From Perca fluviatilis (taxonomy: Eukaryota; Chordata; Actinopteri; Perciformes; Percidae), in NCBI RefSeq assembly GCF_010015445.1, contig NC_053116.1:6669809-6733808 (forward strand): 64,000 nt of DNA, given 5' to 3'. Positions 1 through 11,300 of this stretch are shown here, piece after piece (position 1 is the stretch's first letter; each line of letters starts with the position of its first letter). A program made the translations under genes and the position numbers. The notes under the pieces are model-generated. The model was given only the letters and a program-made list of their open reading frames with translations, was not told where the DNA came from and did no database searches.

Positions 1-372
1 TAGTCAGCTGCAAATATGGCTTGACCCCAAAAAAATTTCAGTGGTTTACAGTAGTATCAGATGTACTTAAAAACATACTAAAAGTTTACCAAAGTTTGAC
101 TTCAAGAAAGGCCCCATTTTCAAAATGGCGGCCGCCAGGTCCTTAAAAAGACCATTACTCCTTTGTATTCCTATTACACCATGAATACTGGTACCTTATA
201 CATGTTTTAGCCATGTAATAATCTTAATTAGCATATTTGTATGATAAATAACTGATTACAAGCACAATTATATATATTAAAGCAATTGGTTACAAGCATA
301 TTTATGCAAAAAATAAGGGCAAATACAATTACAATTTAATAATAAAATTTCCCTTAAGTAATTGCATATTTC

Positions 373-507
373 TCATATCGTTTTGCCTAGTGTTGGTGGT
401 TTCTGTCCATCAGCTCCCTTCTGATGAACCGCTACCACATCAGAGCCATCTCTTAAGTTTTTACAGCAAATGGGGCAAGTTTCTTGGTTTACAACAATAT
501 GACTCAT
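373..507 (-). pseudogene. Short transposon-type ORF with CPICC motif
   Basis: A 44-codon ATG-to-stop frame reads MSHIVVNQETCPICCKNL and continues through a DGSDVVAVHQKGADG segment. The Cys-x-x-Cys start followed by a 'DGS.V...HQKGADG' stretch resembles the N-terminus of uncharacterised proteins that I recall as multicopy in fish genomes. It ends early, so it is probably a relic of the coding region of the surrounding inverted-repeat element. The family assignment is from memory and weak. Confidence 0.35.
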
Positions 508-689
508 GGTCAAATTTGCATTTGGAGTGTACTTTTTCCTCAAGCTAATCCAACAATGTCATCCTCTCTTAAAAGACTCACATTGTTGGCCTTTGTCATG
601 TGTTAGAAATCTTTCTAATGTTCTTTTGACACCCCCATAAAATGACACTGATCATGTGTCTGAGAATAAGAGATTTGTGCTGTAATATA

Positions 690-2297
690 CACTACCGGTC
701 AAAGGTTTTAGAACACCCCAATCTTTTTAGTTTTTTATTGAAATTTTAGCAGTTCAAGTCCAATGAATAGCTTGAAATGGTACAAAGGTAAATGGTGAAG
801 TGCCTGAGGTTAAAAAAAGTAAGGTTACCCAAAACTGAAAAATAATGTACATTTCAGAATTTTACAAAAAGGCCTTTTTCAGGGAACAAGAAATGGGTTA
901 CCAACGTAAAGCTGTTCTGCAGCAATGGAGGTTGATCAAGCTTTGAAAGTTGGTGCTACCAATTCCCACAGGTGTTCCAACTTGTCTGGATTACAACCCC
1001 CTCTGTTTGTATAAAAGTATTGTTGGAACACACTGTGGTACCGTACCCTTGTGAGCATTATATGAACAGCATTGTAATGCAGAAAGTAGTGTGTTGCTAT
1101 AAAAATGGCAGGAAAAAGGCAATTAACAATGGAAGAGAGACAGACCATCATAACACTTAAGAATGTTGGTCTTTCCTACAGAGAAATTGTGAAGAAAGTC
1201 AAGGTGTCAGTGAGTACAGTATTCTTCACCATCAAAAGGCACTTAGAAACTGGGGGAAACTCTGACAGGAAGAGGTCTGGCAGAGCCAAAGCCACAACAG
1301 AATCAGAAGACAAGTTTCTGAGAGTCAACAGCTTGCGTGATAGGCGGCTCACAGGACAACAGCTTCAAGCACAGCTTAATAGTGGTCGTAATAAGCAAGT
1401 CTCAGTTTTAACTGTAAAGAGAAGACTTCGAGCTGCAGGTTTGATGGGTCGAGTTGCAGCAAGAAAGCTATTGCTAAAAACGTCAGAATAAGAAAAAGAT
1501 TGTCAACATTGTCAATGGACTACTGAAGACTGGAAGAAGGTGCTATGGACTGATGAATCAAAATTTGAAATCTTCGGTTCATCACACAGGATTTTTTTAT
1601 GCCGTCAAGTAGGCAAAAGGATGGTTCCTCAGTGTGTGACATCAACTGTCAAACATGGAGGAGGAAGCATGATGGTCTGGGGTTGTTTTGCTGGATCCAG
1701 GGTCGGTGATTTGTTCAGAGTGAAAGGCACCCTGAACCAAAACGGCTACCACAGCATTTTGCAGCGCCATGCAGTACCCCTGGTATGCGCCTAGTTGGTC
1801 AGGGGTTCATCCTAGAGCAAGATAATGACCCAAAACAGAAGTCCAAGGTATGCCAGAACTACCTTAGCAAAAAAGAACAAGATGGTAAGCTTAAAAACAT
1901 GGAGTGGCCAGCACAGTCACCAGACTTAAACCCCATTGAGCTTGTTTGGGATGAACTGGACAGAAAAGTGAAAGCAAAGCAACCTACAAGTGCCACACAT
2001 TTATGGGAACTTCTGCAACAGAGTTGGGAAGAACTGTCTGAAGAATATTTGATTTCCATTGTAGAAAGAATGCCATGAGTGTGTTCAGCTGTTATATCTG
2101 CCAAAGGGGGCTACTTTGATGAGTCAAAAATGTAGAATACATTTAGGTTTATTAATTGATTCCATGATTTCTCTTTTAACTTGAATTGTTAATTTTTCTA
2201 TTCTTTCATTTTCAGAGTACGATAAGACATTGAACTGCATGAATTTCAATAAAAACCTGGGAAAATTGAGGTGTTCTAAAACTTTTGCCCGGTAGTG
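690..2297 (+). mobile_element. Tc1/mariner transposon, full length, inactive
   Basis: Terminal inverted repeats start CACTACCGG and end CCGGTAGTG. They match imperfectly for roughly 55 bp and are flanked by TA on both sides (688-689 and 2298-2299), the Tc1 target duplication. The 1.6-kb length is normal for an autonomous Tc1 element. The enclosed transposase is broken. Confidence 0.93.
1105..2078 (+). pseudogene. Tc1-like transposase pseudogene
   Basis: Three ORF pieces cover a Tc1 transposase. 1105-1491 has the paired-like helix-turn-helix N-terminus (MAGKRQLTMEERQTI). 1540-1794 carries the first catalytic Asp in WTDESKFEIFG and the GGGSMMVWGCF block. 1785-2078 carries the second Asp in EQDNDPKQ and the final catalytic Glu in SPDLNPIELVWDEL. 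The pieces are in different frames with a stop between the first two, so no full-length protein can be made from this copy. All three acidic residues of the DDE triad are still visible. Confidence 0.93.
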
Positions 2298-2385
2298 TAT
2301 ATTTTTTTTTTCTTTTTTTTTTTACCCACCACACGTAATATAGGAGTTCTGAAGGTTCAGGTACCATTGAGACAGGGGGTGTGGT

Positions 2386-2745
2386 TAGGGCTGGGCAATA
2401 TATCGATATTATATCGATATCATGATATGAGACTTGATATTGTCTTAGATTTTGGATATCGTAATATGGCATAAGTGTTGTGTTTTCCTTGTTTTAAAGG
2501 CTGCATTAGAGTAAAGTGATGTCATTTTCTGAACTTACCAGACTGTTGTAGCTGTTCTATTATTTGCCTTTTCCCCACTTAGACATTATGTCAACATTAC
2601 TGATGATATTTATCTAAAATCTAAGTGTGAAGATATTTTGTTAAAGCACCAATTGTCGACCCTAGAATATTGCCTCAATATCGATATCGAGGTATTTGGT
2701 CAAGAATATCATGATATCTGATTTTCTCCATATCGCCCAGCCCTT
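2386..2745. mobile_element. hAT-type MITE with 8-bp target duplication
   Basis: Ends AGGGCTGGGCAATAT and ATATCGCCCAGCCCT form inverted repeats. GGTGTGGT is duplicated exactly at 2378-2385 and 2746-2753, and an 8-bp duplication is the hAT signature. There is no coding capacity; the interior is rich in ATATCGATAT palindromes. Confidence 0.85.
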
Positions 2746-3250
2746 GGTGTGGTGGTGGTAAAAGTAATTTAAGTTACTTTTGGGTGGAATAACTTTTACA
2801 TTGAATGTTAAGTCTATGTTTTAGCAAAGAAAGGGTAGGCTATGTGTCCAAAAACGTGTACTGAATAGGAGTTACATGACATCGGCTAAATTGTTAACAT
2901 CTCTGGTTCACCCCAAAAAACATAAAACCTTACAGTAATCTCAAAAAATGTATTCCATAAGTATGTCATCATGTCAGTGCAATTTAGACAAGTCCAATGG
3001 ATTCATAGACCCAGAAAACAGGGGGTTTGACACCAAGATTACTTGGCTGGGTAAAATAATGAAGGAGTTAGGATATTTTGAGGGCTTCCTGCCAATCTTG
3101 GACGCCATCTTGAAAATTACACTTTTATAGTGGTCAAACTTTGGTAAACTTTTAGTATGTTATTAAGGACACCTAATACTACAAAAAACAGCTGAGAAAC
3201 CTTTTGTTAGAATTTTTTTAGGGTTAGGTGGGTTTTTTTCATATATGCAG

Positions 3251-4522
3251 CCGCCTAATACCCCAACACCTGTCCACAGAAGCATCATTTCCATGCTACC
3301 CATTCATTTGTCTGTGTATGTAGGCAGCCGCGCAATGCATTCTGGAGTTTCGAGAGACAGGGTGTCGAGTTGCACCCTCCTTCGTTTGCATGAAGTGGAG
3401 GTCTAGGCTACTTTAATGCAAATCAGGGGCCTCACTGCGAATCTCCGCCTCTCGAAACTCCTGAAACTCCCGAAAATCTTTTCAACTGAGTGTTGTCGAT
3501 CTAAAAGGAAGACAGATTGAGCAGTTGCGTAGTTTATAGCCTAAATGTTTTCAGAAACATGTCAGGGAACTATTTTCGTAAAGTAAGAGAAAGTTTCCAA
3601 ACGAGCCGCCATGTTGGTCCGGTTAGAAATCGGGAAGCAGACAAGCCCAACGATTAAAGCATTCGTCCAATCAGGTGCAGCCATCGCGGTTGTAAGATGG
3701 TGTAGCGTGTTTTCTTTGCCTGTCAGTGGTCATTGAAGAAAAAATGTATAACTGCCTGCAAGCCCATCAAACGTCCAATGCTGGGAAGCGGTGCGATTAC
3801 TGCCTCCCCCCCCCCAAAAAAAACACTCCAGTGTGAACGGAAAGCATCGCTGACTGATATCCTGTTTTACACATTTGAATGTGAGTGATGACATACAGCA
3901 TAGTGTGCACACTTGATGTAATTTTTTAAAGGAGAGTAAGATGTCGATTTGCCAAATGAGAAAAAACATTGTTAAACATCCTAGAACATTAAACATTAAA
4001 TTGTTCTTTTCTTTTACACACTGTTTGTTGTTTTATCTGCGTATGTGAGATCACTGCTGTGGATTATCCAGAGTCATCAGGACAGCGCTGGTTTATAGAC
4101 ACCATGCAGGACATCATCATTCAAGAGTACGAAACAGAATCATGTTCACCTCCATTGTATTTGGGCGTTGGCCAAGCCCCACAGAGGTTACACAGTATCT
4201 GGCTGTTTATCATGTTGTCTTGAAACCTGTGATGATTGATCACTTCATTGCTTTCTGAAGATGCATGTGTGGTTGCCAATGGCTTTTCAGTTTGGTCGCC
4301 TGCTGCAGATTGCCATCATTTTGAGATATGTACTGTATAATATCATGTTGTGCCTGAAGAAGATACGATTGGTTGAAATAACGCACAGCAACAGGAAATA
4401 TAAATAATAAACATTGTGGGAGCAAGAACAAATGGCAATTTTAATTAAAAATGAAGAAGAAGAAAAAGATGGATTAAACAACAAAAATCAATATTCTAAA
4501 TTGCTGTGCCTCTCGTCTGCAG
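3251..4522. other. Non-coding, probable xkr7 intron 1 sequence
   Basis: No exon is recognisable here. 3290-3720 looks like a repeat (CpG-bearing, with cgccatgttgg and caatcaggtgcagcc segments) but I could not define its ends. The rest is unique-looking AT-rich DNA running up to the splice acceptor at 4521-4522. Confidence 0.4.
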
Positions 4523-4722
4523 GTACATCCACGCCCTCTACCTGGGCGCCCAGAGCCGTTTGCATAGCAACGGGCCCCGTCGCCACTTCCACTGGCGGCT
4601 GATGTTTGAGAGCGCTGACATCACCATGCTGCGCCTCCTGGAGGCCTTCTTGAAGTCGGCCCCGCAGCTCGTCCTCCAGCTGAGCATCATGATCCACGGA
4701 AACACCGTCCTCCCTCTGCAGG
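4523..4722 (+). CDS. xkr7: xkr7 coding exon 2
   Basis: A 200-bp exon bounded by tctgcAG at 4521-4522 and Ggtgagt at 4723. It enters with one base completing an Arg codon and leaves one base of the following Gly codon. It encodes [12 protein letters not shown] through [27 protein letters not shown] to LPLQG. Length and phase are the same as mouse Xkr4 exon 2 (200 bp, from memory), which fixes both splice sites. Confidence 0.95.
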
Positions 4723-5086
4723 GTGAGTGAGATCAACCTCCGGCTTCAACCATTTTCTAAAGTTTGACTGACAGATTGCCTTTGATTAATATTATAACAT
4801 TGTACCCACCAAGTTATGTGCAAAACGTTTGGGACACAGCAATATCGCTATTATGACTCAGCAAGACTGAGCAAGAAGGGTTGTAAACAAGCCAGATCAT
4901 TTACCACAGTAAACTTTTTGAGTACAATGTTTTTTTTTATTACTGATTGAAACAATGCAATGAAGACAGAACTCTATGAAAATAAGATTTAATTAGAATT
5001 ATCATTTGGACTTGGACTTTATTTTATTTCATTGGCTTTTATCAATCGTTACAAAGGCTACTGCAGAGAGAGAGTAAGGTTTAAAT

Positions 5087-5181
<95 letters not shown>

Positions 5182-5275
5182 GAGGGCAGATATCAATAGG
5201 AGAATCTATGCTTTATTCATGCACCTCTTACAAGAAGCAGATTGGCCTTTGATGAATAAAACAAAACTCTCTCTT

Positions 5276-5315
<40 letters not shown>

Positions 5316-8300
5316 TCACTCACTTACTCAGACTCAGATACACACACACATTGCACACTCTCAGCATTCACACACAACAGGCGACACAGAGGCGAAGTCA
5401 GACACATGTTTGAAAAAACACAGTCGTGGGACACACATGTAACCTAAGAACACACACACACACACACGTGACCAACAAAAAAAATGACAAACAAGAAAGT
5501 GATGTACATTCCCAAATTTGCAAGTTAGTCCACACTCAAATTCTATGACGGGACACAGGACAGTGAAAGACGTGCCTGGCTCTCAGTTTCTCTGCTGGAA
5601 AGACAAGATTATGAATTTGATCGCATCTTGGTGCGCGGCCTGCGACGTGTGAGGCGTGTGTGACAGGGAAAGCCAGCACACAGTCGTAGCCCTGCTGCTA
5701 TAGTTAATCGTGGTAAAGTCAACATCACCCTGAAGGTCTGAATATCTTGTGTTGTGTTTGATGCCAGAGACGAGAAAGTCATCTCTTATTCATGTCCAAC
5801 GGCATCTACCTGCCGGCCTCCGTTACCTAGCCGGTCTTAATTAGTTTATCTTTTGGTCAGCATCAGCTCAGTGCGCATGGACTGGGCTAGGGAACCCAAG
5901 GGTGGCCGGTTCAAGTCCCGCACATGTGTTTGTGCATGGTGTTTGGAAGTAAAGGAGCAGACAAAATGTCCTCTCTCTCTCTCTCAAAGTTTAAAGTCCT
6001 CATAAAGATGCAAATATCAGAACACCCACACACACACACACACATACTCTTCTGTCTATTTTGGGTAACCTACCGTCTGCTAATAGGCATTCATGTTTTT
6101 AAATGTGGCCACTTATGCATACCAGACTCTGCCGCTCACATTTGTTCTGATAGAGCTTATTGATTCATCCATCAGCCAACCAATCAAACTGATCAGCTGT
6201 CAGTGCTGCCAATTAATCATTCGAGTCATCTGTTAAGTACAACTCCCCGAACATTCGCAAATGTATGGGATTTCCTGGGCTTCCCAAACGGCATCTGTCT
6301 CTTTCTACCCATAGTCCCCTTTGTTTTGGGTTCATTTCTTCTGCAGCTGCTTTGGTCTTTTTTTCTTAAGCTGCATTCCAGGAAATGCCATGTCATTGGT
6401 CTGACTTGTAAACTCCAATATCAGCCCGAGGTGGTTGTTCCTTAGGTCACGGCTGTGGTCAGCTTGGGTTCATCTCGCATTCAATTTTGTTTTTATAAAA
6501 GGACAAAATGTATCAAGTAAAGGATGTTGGTATGAAAAACATTCAGAAAACCTCTCCTGCAGCTAAAATGCACTGTAAAACATACAACCAAGAAAAAAAA
6601 CACTTCTCAAAACACACTGAATTTAAAGGGATACTTCACCGATTTAGCATTAAGCTTTGTATCAGTAGAAACACACTTCCCGTCTCATGTCCCCCTGAGA
6701 CGAGAGATCTCTGTATTGTGGCTCTGAAAAAAAAATCTGACGTAAAACGACAATTTTTGCATCATCGGAAGATTTTTTGCCCAGAGGCAATGGACTACAG
6801 CCAATAGTAGGAGCTACTTCCGCATGTTTTCAACCCGCCCACAGGGGGTTGGACTGTTGTCTTTCTCCGAAGAATTCCGAAGCGAAACGAGCGTCAGCCA
6901 TCTTGAATCTTCTCAGCAGAAAACTTTTACGACAACCATTCAAACTACCGCACGTTACATGAGTGCTTGTAGCGTGCGCGCCATCTACGGCGGCCTGCGC
7001 ACGGTGTCACGCTTGACTTTACCTGACGCTTAACTGTGGCAAATATTTTCAAATATTTGTTACCCCACCTTCATCCCCAAAGAGGGGATATTGTCCATGT
7101 GCAGTGATAGATAAATGGAGGTTGACACTGAATGAGTATTCTTGTGTTTCTTGTTATATGGATATCTTTAGTCTTTTGTAGAAGCAAACCTATGGAGGGT
7201 TGGTGCTATAGTAACACTTGGGCTTAATATATTTGGTACCCCTAAAATCCCATGTGGCCCCAGCCTGGCCCCTCCATTTGAAATGGTCTAGAACCGCCAC
7301 TGAGGGAATTCCACAACTGAAGAACTCAAGTTAACATTCTCACTTTGTATCTTTTGTGTTTTGTTGCCACAACAGTTATCATTGTTGTTATTTTATTGTT
7401 GAAGACCATGAGCTGGCGTTCAAGGTGTTTCAACTACAACAAACACAAAAGTGGATTAGAATAAAAACACAGCAATCAGCATAGCAATTGAGTACAATGT
7501 GAATGTAATGAAGCACAAAGTCTTGCATTATTTTGAAGCCATTTGATACAAGTGAGACTGATAGTTGATTTAAGAGGAAAATGAAAAAAAATATGACAAG
7601 TTTTCTGATTTTATAAAAGGATTAAAAGGGTTGTACCATGCTGCAGAGGGATTGTAATTGTAATTTATTTATTTGAACAGGGACAGTGCACAAAAAAAAA
7701 GTTTTTACATACAGATACATCGTCATACATTATTTTAATCAGTTCAATGGTGGGATCAAGTCTGCTTTGTTAACAACCAATGATGCAAGTTTGTGCATGA
7801 AATTAGCTCTGTAGGAAGAGTATTCCACTGATTTAGTGCCACATTGGAGAATGATGTCCTCCCAAATGCAGTTTTGCATTGTGGAAGACTACATTCGCCC
7901 CTTGTGGCTGATCTAGTTACCTGTGTTGTTTTTTCGGAACATACTGAAGCAGACTGTCCCTTTAACAGTGACCGTATGGACCTAAAAACTGCAACTCTGA
8001 GTCATCTTCAAAGCAGATAGTTTTTTTCTAACAGCACTAATATTACTGTAGTTTTGTAAATATCTAACTCAAACAGCAGTACGTTTCTACATGAGAGGAA
8101 TGTGCAAGTTGGTCACATCGATGCCATTAAAATGTTCGGAGAAGTTCTCTCTCTGCTCAAATTTTAATGCCCTCTCAGTGTGATTCATGGGTAATTTGAG
8201 ACAAGACTGCATGATTAACACACATGAATGTTTAATGTGTTCAAACTACGCTCGGGGCGGCTCGCTGTGTGCCTCACAGTTACATAGTTTGACTTCAGAA

Positions 8301-11300
8301 GAAACTGATTCTGGTCCACATGAATGAGCTATTGGGAAAAACAATTAAAGGTGCTACATAATGGCATTTTAGTAATTCAATCATTTTGAGACATGACGCC
8401 ATCTATTGTCTGCACTGGAGGATCACATAAGTAATGGTCCCATTGTGTGATTTTCACTAGCAATTGATTAATTTGTTGTGGTCCAGGAAAAATACATCTT
8501 AACAAATACCTGCCAAATTTGGTACTGGCCATTACATTTGATATAAATATTCATGATCCCCAGAAAATGATTTTTTATGTTTTTAGTGGTCCTTGTAAAC
8601 AGTACTCAGTGGGACGTACAATTTAGAAATAAACTTGTCAGTCACTGTTTCTGAACTACCTTAAACATTTAACAAAAAAACAACATAAGTCAAGGGCGAC
8701 TTACTTGCTTTCTTTTTAAAGCTTTCTACCAAATGTTTGTTGTGAGGTATGGTTAAAAGCTTTACACTAAAGTAAGTGAAGGTTAAGTTAAGATTATTTC
8801 TCATACTACTTTTTCCTTTCATGCTCTACCTTAAAAATACATTCGGTATTTCTATACTGCAATTAGTTATTTACCTAATCGGTGGATTGGTACATATACA
8901 GTACATCAATATATTTTTTTTTCTTTTCTGACAAAACAATCACAGACCACATACACATTCAACACAAGACCACAAACTCATAAAAAATTACAATTCAACG
9001 TACAACAGACAGGGGTGGTGAGGGGGGCATTCATTTATATGTCCAGTTTTTCCAAGTACAGCCTTATAGAGATCCAGGGTCCTTCTCCTCGGTCAAATTC
9101 ATAGAGGGCTAATGTAAATGTAAATGGACTGTTTTTATATAGCGCTTTTCTAGTCTTAACGACTACTCAAAGCGCTTTAACATAGTACAGGAACTATTCA
9201 CCATTCACACACATTCACACGCTGTGGCCAAGGCTGCCATGCAAGGTGCCACCTGCTCATCAGATAAACATTCACATAAACACACATTTACACTCCGATG
9301 TACAGCATCGGGGGTAACTCGGGGTTCAGTGTTTTGCCCAAGGACACTTCGGACTGCATCGAACCACCAACCTTCCGATTGGCAGGCGACCGCTCTACCA
9401 CTGAGCCACAGCCCCTAATGCAGGCCCCTTCCATTGACAGCAAGTCTAGAAATTCTTTTAACCAATTGTCTGTGTAAAAGCAATTGGGTTTATGAGTTTT
9501 CCAGTTCATCATAATAGTTTGCTTTACAGACAAAAAGGCCAAAGCGATAATGCGTTGTGTGGGCTGTGACTGTATATTATCTACCTTACTGCCTAGAAGG
9601 CAGATAAGTGGGCAGAGTGGTATTTTTACATTTAGAATGGAAGACAATCTAGATATAACTTCTTTCCAAAAAAACTCTTCACTGCGGGGCACTGTCACGT
9701 GAGGTGTAACAGTGTCCCTGTCTCACTGCAACCATGCCAACATAGATGTGAGAGGTAGTTGTCCATTTTGTTAAGTCTGCTTGGGGTTACATACGCTCTG
9801 TGTAGTACTTTAATTTGAAGAATTTTCTATCTTACACATTTAGATAAAGCTGTTGTGTTTCTAGTAACCATCTCCCACTTTACATTAGTCAGAGATATGC
9901 CCAAGTCCCTCTCCCAACGATGTTTGATGGAGGGTAAGCTGTCAAAGGATGCAGTGGACAATAATGTACATAGATTTGAATATATATATTGCAGATATAT
10001 TAGTACATTCTTTACTGATATATCTGCAATACGTTGGAGGGGTGGATTATAATTGAGTCTTACAATATCACTGTTGTGAGTTGAGAGCCCATCAATCGAT
10101 TCCACGTTGGAGACACTTGTGCAACCAAAGTTCAAGTTGATTTGACTGTAATAGAGTCAACAGTGACCGCCCACTTTTTGAAGGGCTCTGGTTCCAGAAG
10201 TGACTTTCCCCGTTCAATGTCTCCATTGACGTTTCATTAAATGCTTATATGAAGAGTTGTGGGCCTGGAACAAAGCCAACCAGCTACAAGATGAACAGTT
10301 ACTGTAAAACATTGGATGCCACCCATAAGAACATTTTGAATACCGCAAAACAGGCAAAGGTATAAGACTGCGTACAGAAACTAGACTTCAGTGGTAACAG
10401 CTCACTAGCCGTTTGCGGGTTCTGTAAAGATTTCTATGGTAACAGCGAGCTCCAGCAACCAGAGACGTTGCTGGAGTGCTGAGGATTGTGGGTGGTGTAG
10501 TACTTCTCCATACAATTGTGAATAAAACGTTTGTTTTATGTTTTTCTTAAAATAAGGTTAATTTCATACAGACTTGTGGCTTCTACAGGGGCAGAAACCT
10601 TTTGTTTCACAATCTCAGCTCAGGATGGTTTAAACATTATGGCTAATAATCAAAATCCTTATGAAGAAAATGAACGGGATGATTACTTTCAGAACCACAC
10701 TGTTGAACTCTTTCTTGGTGTTTAATGTCAGTTTGTTATTGTAGACTTTATTGTAGCCACTCATCTCCCTTTCTTTCATTTTCATCACCCAAATGTTTTT
10801 CTATTTGTGCCTCTTCCTTCCACTTCCTCTTATATTTTCTCTCTGTCTCTCTCTCTTCCTCTGTCCCTCCAGGTCTCTCGGCCTCGGCCTCCCTGGTCTC
10901 TCTTGCCTGGATGATCGCCTCCTACCAGAAGGTTCTCCGGGACTCCCGCGACGACAAGCTGCCCATGTCCTACAAGGCCGTGATCACCCAGATGCTGTGG
11001 CACTTCTTCACCATCGGGGCGCGGACCGTGGCCTTTGCCCTCTTCGCCTCCGTCTTCCAGCTCTACTTCGGCATATTCATCGTCAGCCACTGGTGTGCCA
11101 CATCGCCTGCTGCAAAGAGGCTGGCTCCACAATCACAAGCTTAGCATTTGAAAATTTGATTTTTTAATAATAGTTTTCAGCCCGTTCTTTTTCCCAAGTT
11201 GTCAAATACTGCCGCTTGGTCAGTGGTTCTCAGCGTCAGATACGGACGCAACAATCCCCCTTCAGCGTCTGTGTGGAACGCACCGGGCAGAGCAGCAGCA

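Larger units (their letters stand above)
1..3250. mobile_element. Large inverted-repeat DNA element containing nested transposons
   Basis: The two ends of this block are diverged inverted repeats. A 28-bp stretch at 72-99 is exactly complementary to 3134-3161, and similarity continues outward (gctgca at the left end, tgcagc at about 3246). A Tc1/mariner copy (690-2297) and a hAT MITE (2386-2745) lie inside and are younger. Family unknown; the left end may begin just before the window and no target duplication could be fixed. The block sits upstream of the first visible xkr7 exon, probably in xkr7 intron 1. Confidence 0.5.
4723..10872 (+). other. xkr7 intron 2, repeat-rich
   Basis: A 6.1-kb intron with no exon evidence. 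It holds GT and CA microsatellites near 5.1-5.3 kb, one end of a MITE at about 6626-7020 (AAAGGGATACTTCACCG start), a LINE C-terminal fragment (7650-7960), and a LINE-1-like fragment carrying a SINE (9010-10140). It ends in a pyrimidine-rich tract (10795-10870). The stretches 5300-6600, 7050-7640 and 8000-8990 look unremarkable. Confidence 0.6.

Noticed and set aside
1..4522. xkr7 exon 1
   Set aside because: No frame in this stretch resembles the XKR N-terminus (no membrane segments or conserved Trp/Tyr pattern before the intron), so exon 1 is presumed to lie before the window.
5875..5930. tRNA-like ggttcaagtcccgcac segment
   Set aside because: Only a B-box-like stretch is visible with no A box at the right distance; at most a decayed SINE fragment.
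9360..9414. Possible tRNA gene on the minus strand
   Set aside because: A and B boxes are present but the sequence continues into a LINE-type tail with ATTTAC repeats and lacks a full cloverleaf, so it is a SINE head.
10830..11132. Minus-strand frame of 100 codons over xkr7 exon 3
   Set aside because: Antisense shadow of a GC-rich coding exon; no independent splice, start or homology support. The same holds for the minus-strand frames over 12534-13063 and 35824-36430.
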